Origin: Ophiostoma sp. CBS 140.51
Taxonomy: Eukaryota; Ascomycota; Sordariomycetes; Ophiostomatales; Ophiostomataceae
Assembly: GCA_029298735.1 (NCBI GenBank)
Contig: JANSLP010000070.1
Coordinates: 1-64,000, forward strand
Direction of reading: 5' to 3'
DNA length: 64,000 nt
In this document: piece after piece, positions 55,251 to 64,000 of the stretch
Layout: each line of letters starts with the position of its first letter
Numbering within the stretch: the first letter of the stretch is position 1
Position numbers and translations under genes: made by a program
The notes under the pieces: model-generated
Databases searched by the model: none
Seen by the model: the letters and a program-made list of their open reading frames with translations, nothing else
Told to the model about the DNA's origin: nothing

Positions 55251-56361
55251 TTAGTGGTGAGCCTCCTCCTCGTCCTCCTCCTCAACCAGCCAATCCTCAA
55301 CCGGGGCGGCCGAGGCCTCACCGTCGGCGGAGACCTCCTGGCCCTCGACCTCGACGGCCATCGACTCGTACTCCTGCAGGCTGCTGGCGAGATCGGCCTC
55401 CTCGGGCGACGGCGGGGCGGAGGGCAGGTTGAAGGTGGAGACCTGGCCCTGGGCGTCCTCGGGCTTGACGGCGGGGATCTTGTAGGCCTTGAGCTCCTTC
55501 AGGTAGAGCTCCTGGACGAAGTCGGCTACAAATTGTTAGTGGGGGATTCATATGGAAACGTTGCTTTGCTGCTGGACTGGGACTCACCACGACGGGAGAC
55601 GGTGGGGACAATGAAGGTCCGGACCTGCGAGGTCATTGCTGACCGCGTGACAGCAGCAAATGCCCGGCGGGGCTGTAGAGAAGAAGGTTGTCAGCATAAA
55701 AGTTCCGTCATGTTCGGTCACGATGCGTGTCCGTTTTGCCGGGTACCCAGGTTTGAATTGTGAAAGTGGCGACCACATTTCTCCTCTTGCTTCGCTCCTT
55801 TCGTCGCAGTAGTCGTAGTTGGCGTTTCCGTTGGTATCGTCGAATGGTTATCGGCACCCTTGTGTCTCGGTTCGAATCAGATTGGCACCGATTTGTCGGC
55901 ATAGCTTTGTGCGTATCGTGCTGATCATCGGTATCGATAGCTACTCGAAGCTTAACGGGTTTCTGTGGTATTCCTGGTCGCAATGAGATGTCGTGGAGTC
56001 GTGGAGTCGTGTCGCCGGCGTCGGTCGCGACATAATCGTACGTGGTCGTGTTGTTGTCCAGCTCGGAAGCTCGGAACCCGATGTCGTCCCAACAATTCTG
56101 TCGTTGCTCAGGTACAGTCCAATTCCTGTTCCTGACTAAATCCGAATTCGCGATGTTTCAAGAGTAATTTTGTCGTCGGAGTTTTCGCTATCGTCATCGG
56201 TCTCGCCGTATTGTCGTCGTCGTCGTGGGTGCGCGATTCGAGGGTCGTAGAGAGGGGGTGGTTGTCCGAAACGAAAAAGAGAGCGATTTTCACCTTTGCC
56301 CCGGCAAAACTAGGGAAAAAAGGAAGGGACCTACCGCAACGCGAGCCAGAGACTGGAGCAT
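55251..56361 (-). CDS. atp14: Mitochondrial ATP synthase subunit h (Atp14)
   Basis: Three exons, 56361-56335, 55672-55588 and 55525-55251, give 128 residues. Atp14 is a peripheral-stalk subunit of the F1Fo ATP synthase. The N-terminus, once spliced, is a typical mitochondrial presequence (MLQSLARVAPRRAFAAVTR). The mature part starts near RRADFVQELYLKELKAYK, the best family signature, followed by SPEEADLASSLQEYESMAVE and a very acidic end (VEEEDEEEAHH). The first exon holds only nine codons; intron 1 (55673-56334) is 662 bases, intron 2 (55526-55587) 62 bases, both GT..AG. An internal ATG at the end of the presequence (MTSQVRTF) would give a shorter form without the first exon, but the exon 1 join gives a much better leader. 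Confidence 0.9.
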
Positions 56362-57113
56362 TTTGATGTGTGTGAGGGTCTGCGAAAAGAAAGACAAAGA
56401 AAGATCTCGACAAATTCGGTGTCGAGAAGGTGGTCGTCGTCGGGGGTGGTGGGAGAGGGGGTGAGGTAAGTCGGTGAGGTAGAGGTGGTGAGGTTGGTGA
56501 TTGTTTCGATTTCTCACTCTTTGCAACTTCGGGAGGAGGAGAATGGGGGAGCGGGAAAAAAAAGGCGTTAGGGAAAAGCAGGAATTGGGGCCTGGCTTTC
56601 CCTTCCTCGCCGGGAAGAGAAAAAAACTGGCGTTCGCGCGCAAGCCACGTTCTAGGAAAAAGGCCCCAGCCTCAATTTTTTTTGGTAGCAGCGGGAAAAC
56701 CGGGCCCGGCGCTCTCTGGGTGGTTGATTTTATTCCCTCGTTAGTGGACTTCTGTTAGCAGTCTCCACCATTCGGCTATATCAACACCTATCAGCAGTTT
56801 TCCGCCGGTCCATACTCGTGACGCATCACGTGGTGTTTTTATTTACCAAAACCTCCTGAACAGTATCGCTTCCTCAACTTCGACCCTCAAACGTCATGTT
56901 TCACCGTGAGAATTTTAGCTTGTGCTTCTCCTCATCATTGTTTTGGGGATTTCTTGCAAGGTATGGATGTTTCATTAAAGACATAAAGGACACTCTGAAG
57001 GTGCACAAAATAAAAACAAACGCCGCTCTCTAAGCCATTCTTACCGAGGCAGAGTTCCTATACCATCACCCACTTCGTTTTCAATCCTTTCTTTCCAGCT
57101 CTACTCATATCTA
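56362..57113. other. ATP14 promoter and 3' flank of the cytochrome b561 gene
   Basis: These 752 bases lie between two minus-strand genes. Pyrimidine-rich stretches on the minus strand close to 56361-56560 fit an ATP14 leader. No gene is seen. Confidence 0.5.
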
Positions 57114-58886
<1,773 letters not shown>

Positions 58887-61800
58887 TGTGAATGTTTCGT
58901 TTGTGTGTCAGTAGTCTTTGTGTACTCGAGTACGTAACTTGAATGCCGGTGTTTGCGTAACACTAAAAAGGCAAGAAAAGAGGAGTCAAGAAAAGGATCT
59001 CTAGGTGAAGTCTGTGATCAAGGTGACGAGGGGTTGTCGAGTTTAAATATAAATGTTGTGCTCGTCTTTCGGCACCGTGAGGTTGTCGTCAAACAGCAAG
59101 AGTGAGATAAGGGATGCAAATGAGCCAACGGCAGCGAGAGATACACAGCACAATGTGTGTGTAAGTGCTGTGTTTCGTGTGACTATTTTATGCCTGTGCC
59201 TGTGTTTGCTTTGTGTGTATATGTGCGTCCTTATAAGGTCATATGTTTTGCATATAAGAAAACAAATCGAAGGCGCCGAGAAACCGAGATGTGGGATGCT
59301 TGGGAAAGAGTATGCGGGAAGGGAGAATTTCAAAGTGAAAGGGGGGACAATTAATTAAGCGGTAGAAAGTGTCCGATGTTGTTGTTGATTGTATTATCCA
59401 GTCGGCGTGCAAGGAGATTGAGAAATGGACAGTTAAAATCACATATCCGGGGCGGCTGGTAGGTCGACAAAGGTCAGCAAGAATAAAGAAAGAGTCCCGT
59501 TGAAACAACGAGGCGGGAGGCAAGAGGTTGATATAAACAGCAGGGAACGTGGTGAGCGGAGAAATAGAAAAGACAAGAAGAAGCCTAGGATAGGGCATGA
59601 GGAAGAGAGAGCTGGCCAAGAAGAACAAGGGGGTTAATTTACCAACCAGATGTGAAGTGTGAATGAGCCACCAGACCGGTGCAGCTCAGCGACTGTGTAC
59701 CCGACGGGATTACAAGAGGAGCCGAGCACAAATGGCAATGGGGAGTATGTGTACAAGAATATTGCGTACACGTAAGGATGCTCCTGGAAGAAGTGTCTTT
59801 GGAAGTGGACAAACAGAAACAGCCGGTTCAGAACCAAAGCCCAAAACGGCTCAAGGCCACGGCTCTTCTTAGTTCGTTATGATCGTTCCTTGTCTAGTGG
59901 ATGAGCGAAACGGGATGCAAGATGCAGGATGCAGAAAAGGCGCTATGGACGGGCGTTGTTCTTGCCAAGGCGTGAGATTGTACAAGGGACAAAAGTCTTG
60001 CGGTGGGATCTTTTTGTCGGCAGTCCGGAGATCTGATGGGAAGTACCTTTTGTAAACAACAAAAGAGCAAAAGATGATGCTTAAGGATGATGAATTTTTT
60101 TTTCTGCTTCTGGGCTGGGCAAGTGACTACGGGTGCGTCGTTGTACGTGCCGTTGGATGCAAGTCGTGCGAGAAAGTGGGTGCGAAGTGAAAAGAGAAAC
60201 GGAATACAAGACGAACTTGTACCAGAGAAAAGAGCAATGGTTGGGGATGTCGCGCTTTGTTCATCGGCCTGCGTTGTGGTGCATCGAGTTGCGTCTGGCG
60301 TGTGTATGCTGCGGCGGTTTTGTGTGTCTTGGCTCTGCCAAGAAGAGTTATATCAGAAAAGATAAACCCAAGATAACGAGGGTGGTGGTTGTTGATGTGG
60401 TAAAGGATGAGTGAGCAAGAGAGGGCAAAAAAAAAGGAAAGATTGAAAATGATGTCGATCGAAACGCGCGTCCTCGCAGGATGTGTGCTGTCCGTGTCGT
60501 CAATGTGGAATGCAGACGAAAAGAGGGAAAAGGACGAACAAGATGTCGAGATTGTCCAAGACACAAATGAAAGCTGCAGATTTCGGCACAGCGTGGCGCA
60601 TTGCACAGACACGCAAGATATGCGGTACGGGATAATCCAATAACAAGACACGTAAAAGTCAAAGGAACGTGCTGAAGAACAATAGCGAGAGACAGCAGTG
60701 TAGCAAAAAGGAATGACGATGAGGGTTTGTGTGGGATGTCTGGATGTGAAAGAATGGATCTGCCGCCTTGACGTCTGTTTCTGGAAACGTCGTGTTTTAT
60801 TTTTGGTGACCCTCCCTGGGAAGGCAAGAGCGATTCAAAGAGAGCTGTTAATGAAAAGGGGGTTGAATGAAGTGAACGAAAGAAGAAAGAACAAAGGGTA
60901 CAGTGGAAGGTGCGATGCAGCTCGAAACAACCATATTTACGAAGAAAGGGCGCCAAAACAACGAGAAAGGGGAAGGCGCCAACGGTTGTCTGTTGGTTTG
61001 CTCAGGTCGTTATGCGATTTGACTTACAAGGAAAGGGCGACCCGAAACACCAATTATTCGGCGACTCAAGATACAGAGTAGAAAAAAACGATCAATTGAC
61101 AAAGAGCATCACTAAAGACCGTCAAACTAACAATAATTGTCACTCTACTGTGTATGATGCGTGATTGAGGAGGCTCGACGCGCCGACGTGCTGGTTGAAG
61201 GGTTCTCGTCTATCGACTGGGCCAGACCACTACAGACCACCACCACCAAAGGGGCACTTCCATCATGTTGGTGTTTGGAAATGGTCAAAGAGGAACGACG
61301 AAAAGCACGAAAGGATACGATTTCTGCGGGACAAGGGGGGATGAGAGGGGAGTGAGATGGGGTTGCATTTATTGAGCACGACGCCATGGGCTTGATGCTT
61401 GGCAGCAATTCCGAACAAGGGCTGAAAGACCATACGAAGGGGAATGACAGACGGAGAGGAGAAGAGAACGTGAAGAGACATGGAAGTGACGATATTTTCG
61501 GGCGTCTATGTTGTAGTCAAGACGGACGACAAGATAACCGAAAAACGATTGACAATTCACCATAACGGAGGTGGATAGATGGCCCGCGCCGGTGAAGCAG
61601 ACAGAGAGGACGCGAGTTGGGGAAAAGCAAGAAGACGGTGGGCGGACAGACTGATGAGGCCGTAGCGGCTGACTGGCGATCGCCAAGCACGAGCGAGTTG
61701 CTCCGAACGGACGCCACGGTGAGAAAATCGAGAAAATCGAGAACAAGTGGCCGACAAAACAAGCTACGCAAAGGATGGTGTTTTCCACCAAGCCTTTTTT

Positions 61801-63217
61801 GTGTATTTCTGTACAGAGTACGGAGTACATACACATTTATTTCAGACGGGGCGAAGCACTGGCGGTGGAGAGGAAGAGAGAGAGAGAAAAAGAGAAAGGA
61901 AGACGTTGTGTCACGCCGGTACAGGTTACGCCTCCAGTTTGGGCATCTTGTCCGAATCACAGCTTGGCGGAGATGAGCAGAGCTGATCAGAGAGAGAGCA
62001 CAAGAGAAAAAAAAGTGAGCGTCTTCGAGAAAACGTGATAAAAGCGAGAACCAGAAGCCGCCAAATACAACTCTACGGGAGAGGGATTGGTTTCAGACAG
62101 ACTTTGCAGCCGCTCCTGCGCTTCCCTTGTCACCGCCCAGAAATAGAGAATGAGATAAGCCTCATTTTGTGCTTCTACGACGTATCACGTCCCTTATTCG
62201 ACTATCATACTCCGTTATAGCACACTCATAAACTCAAATTCAATGGTTACCCAGACGTTCGTATGCTCTTCTGCCGCCCGACTTACCGCCCTCTCAGAGG
62301 CCCCATAGAGGCATGAGAATACTTACGTGGACATGAACATCGTGCATCCGTACTGAGTGTACAAGTAGCACCGGCTCCTTGGTCGTTGCCCGAACCAGGG
62401 AACAGTGAGCGAACCTTGCATGGATTAGGCTGGACCCGAGTCCGGGACTGGGCTTCTGTCTTGACCTGCATGGGATGCCTCCCTGGGCTTTTTACGACGT
62501 TGGAAGTACGACGTACACATATTCTGTTCAAGTCCAATCTTTACGGGAGGATTACAAACAGAGTGCGAAAGCATGTGCATGTTGGCGGATTTGGGGGCGC
62601 CCCCTGTCCGACCCAAAAAGTCTAAAACGGATGGACAGCTGGCGCGGCAGGGGGTGGGTGTGTCGTGGACGGTACATCTGATGCAGCTGAAACGGAGCGA
62701 GAGAAGACAAAAGTCCAGACCGTCCAGACCTCTCCGTCCAAATAATTTTTAGCTCTAATGTGGACAACGTGCACACATAACGGTATGCTTCTAGAATTAC
62801 AGCAAAACAACCTTCACATATCATTTTACATCGCAGTGTTCAATAGACGTAGTCAAAGCAAAAATTCGATAAGTTCAACAATCCCAAACAAAACTCCTTG
62901 CTATGCTGTCTTGCGGGTGGCCTCGTTCTGTGTAAATCAAGCCAATCCCCTTTTGTGTTTTCGCTAGAAACTGAAGATGGTAAATCAAGAGGCGGGCTGT
63001 AGAAGCTCTCCGCCGTGGTAGCGTATTGAACAAAAAATGCAGCAAAAATCCTCCGATAAAGAAACGCAACGCAACGCATAAAGAAACAAGATAACAAATC
63101 CCGTCATCTCATTCCCTAGGCATCATCTCTAGTCTTCGTCTTCGTCTTGAGCTGTAAAGTCTATTCTATAGCAGAAAGAAGTAAACCCACTCTCACTCTC
63201 ACTCACAACTGCTCACT
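58887..63217. other. Intergenic region between the cytochrome b561 gene and PSK1
   Basis: This 4.3 kb is purine-rich on the plus strand for 59-62 kb, that is pyrimidine-rich on the strand of the downstream cytochrome gene, consistent with a long promoter/leader. Many open frames exist on both strands, none with a domain. One GTACGACGTAC copy lies at 62516, and a repeated GAGTAC/GTAC pattern lies at 61815-61835. Confidence 0.5.
62516..62526. repeat. GTACGACGTAC motif, copy 3 of 3
   Basis: This 11-mer is identical to those at 16831 and 45153 and is intergenic. Confidence 0.8.
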
Positions 63218-64000
63218 CTACTCCATAAACGACGGAAAGTTGCTCTCGTTGAGCAGGCTTGAGCTTGCCACAAAGCTGAAGCCGCCAAAGGGATCGTCCC
63301 GGAAACTCATGGCGCTGGGTCCACCGCCAGCAATGCTCCGGCCACGGGGACGGGTCTCGTATGGACTAGGGTCACGTCCTCCGCCAGGGCCTGTCGTGGG
63401 CGACATCATCGGGCTCAGGGGCAGGTCCGTGAACTCGGTCGCAAAGTTCTCAGCCAGCTCGGGGTCCGTAATGACGGGCTGGATGGGCGGCTCGACCTCG
63501 CGCGCAGCCAGGCGCACCCAGTCAATCTTGCGGAAGAAGCGGTGCTTCTTGAGAATATCCAGGTCCTTGGGCATGTTGGCACCGAGGCGCTTGCGGGGCT
63601 CCTTACGGAGAAGACGAGTGAGCAGGTCCTTGGCGTCCGGGCTCAGGAAATAGGGCAGCACAAGCTTCTGCTTGACAATGTTCTCCTGGATCTTGGCATT
63701 GTTGCGGCCACGGAATGGCGGGTTGCCCGTCATAAGGTCAAACCCGAGCGCACCAAAGGACCACCAATCAACAGCGCGGCCGTACTTGTTGCCCTGCACG
63801 ACCTCGGGCGCCATGTACTCGACGGTGCCCAAGATGGAGTTGCAGCAGGCGTCGTCCGAAGTTTCCGTAGCCGTCGACCCGGCGCGGCTGCGTCCCCCGG
63901 GGCCGGGCAGCGCCACCTTTGACAGGCCAAAGTCGGTCAGCAGCAAATGACCCTCAGCATCCAAAAGACAGTTCTCGGGCTTAAGGTCGCGGTAGACCAC
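63218..64000 (-). CDS. PSK1-like AGC (S6 kinase-type) protein kinase, C-terminal part
   Basis: The visible 260 residues run from subdomain VIb to the end; the start lies beyond the window. The catalytic loop is VVYRDLKPENCLLD, the magnesium loop TDFGLSK, the activation segment ends in LGTVEYMAPEVVQG, and the C-lobe has DWWSFGALGFDLMTGNPPF and RLLRKEPRKRLGANMPKD. The AGC tail follows (REVEPPIQPVITDPELAENF, a proline-directed turn-motif candidate LPLSPMMSP) and ends in a hydrophobic motif FGGFSFVASS. The sequence resembles fission-yeast Psk1 and its filamentous-fungal orthologues, S6 kinase homologues acting under TORC1. Between DFG and the activation threonine lies a stretch of about 25 residues rich in Gly, Arg, Ser and Thr, longer than in SCH9 of this window. 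Confidence 0.94.
   Translation of the reverse strand: MVYRDLKPENCLLDAEGHLLLTDFGLSKVALPGPGGRSRAGSTATETSDDACCNSILGTVEYMAPEVVQGNKYGRAVDWWSFGALGFDLMTGNPPFRGRNNAKIQENIVKQKLVLPYFLSPDAKDLLTRLLRKEPRKRLGANMPKDLDILKKHRFFRKIDWVRLAAREVEPPIQPVITDPELAENFATEFTDLPLSPMMSPTTGPGGGRDPSPYETRPRGRSIAGGGPSAMSFRDDPFGGFSFVASSSLLNESNFPSFME

Noticed and set aside
60127..60956. Overlapping minus-strand frames (174 and 202 codons)
   Set aside because: They are Ser/Phe/Leu/His-rich translations of pyrimidine-rich promoter DNA; no domain and no splice-linked continuation.

Overview
The window is nuclear DNA of a filamentous ascomycete fungus, most probably a Sordariomycete. The signs are short introns (51-94 bases where minimal) with GT..AG ends and CTAAC/CTGAC-like branch sites, a HET-domain gene, a class III chitin synthase, a cellobiose-dehydrogenase-type cytochrome fused to cytochrome b561, and a fungal-type AGC kinase pair. 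The order or genus cannot be fixed from sequence alone. Gene density is low: about 16 protein genes and one tRNA in 64 kb, separated by 1-5 kb stretches that are pyrimidine-rich and hold no convincing exons.

Layout. 0-10.7 kb: the 3' end of an unrecognised gene; a PAR32-like DUF3602 protein; ARP1 (centractin, dynactin filament); a 93-residue probable mitochondrial membrane protein. 10.7-18.3 kb: a HET-domain protein; an AIF/AMID-like FAD oxidoreductase facing it tail to tail; homoserine kinase. 18.3-30.5 kb: a lone initiator tRNA-Met and a class III chitin synthase whose first exon is only 19 bases. 30.5-42.7 kb: a 1830-residue Gln-rich protein with the domain order of the PP1 scaffold PNUTS; NAR1 (cytosolic Fe-S assembly); a SUZ-domain RNA-binding protein convergent with NAR1; a small conserved-looking 98-residue protein; a basic orphan ORF. 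42.7-50 kb: gene-poor, one weak candidate. 50-64 kb: SCH9 (C2 plus AGC kinase), ATP14 (ATP synthase subunit h), the secreted-domain cytochrome b561 protein, and the C-terminal half of a PSK1-like S6-kinase homologue cut by the window edge.

The genes do not form one pathway and there is no biosynthetic cluster. A loose theme is nutrient/TOR signalling: SCH9, PSK1 and the PAR32-like protein all have yeast relatives acting under TORC1, but their proximity may be chance.

The points most worth a second look are: three introns that are multiples of three, lack stops and read straight through (chitin synthase, homoserine kinase, FAD oxidoreductase), so ORF-based annotation would wrongly keep them; the PNUTS-like gene; three exact copies of the 11-mer GTACGACGTAC; and a 662-base first intron in ATP14 carrying tRNA-like A/B boxes. 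No rRNA, CRISPR array, plasmid origin or intact transposon was seen.
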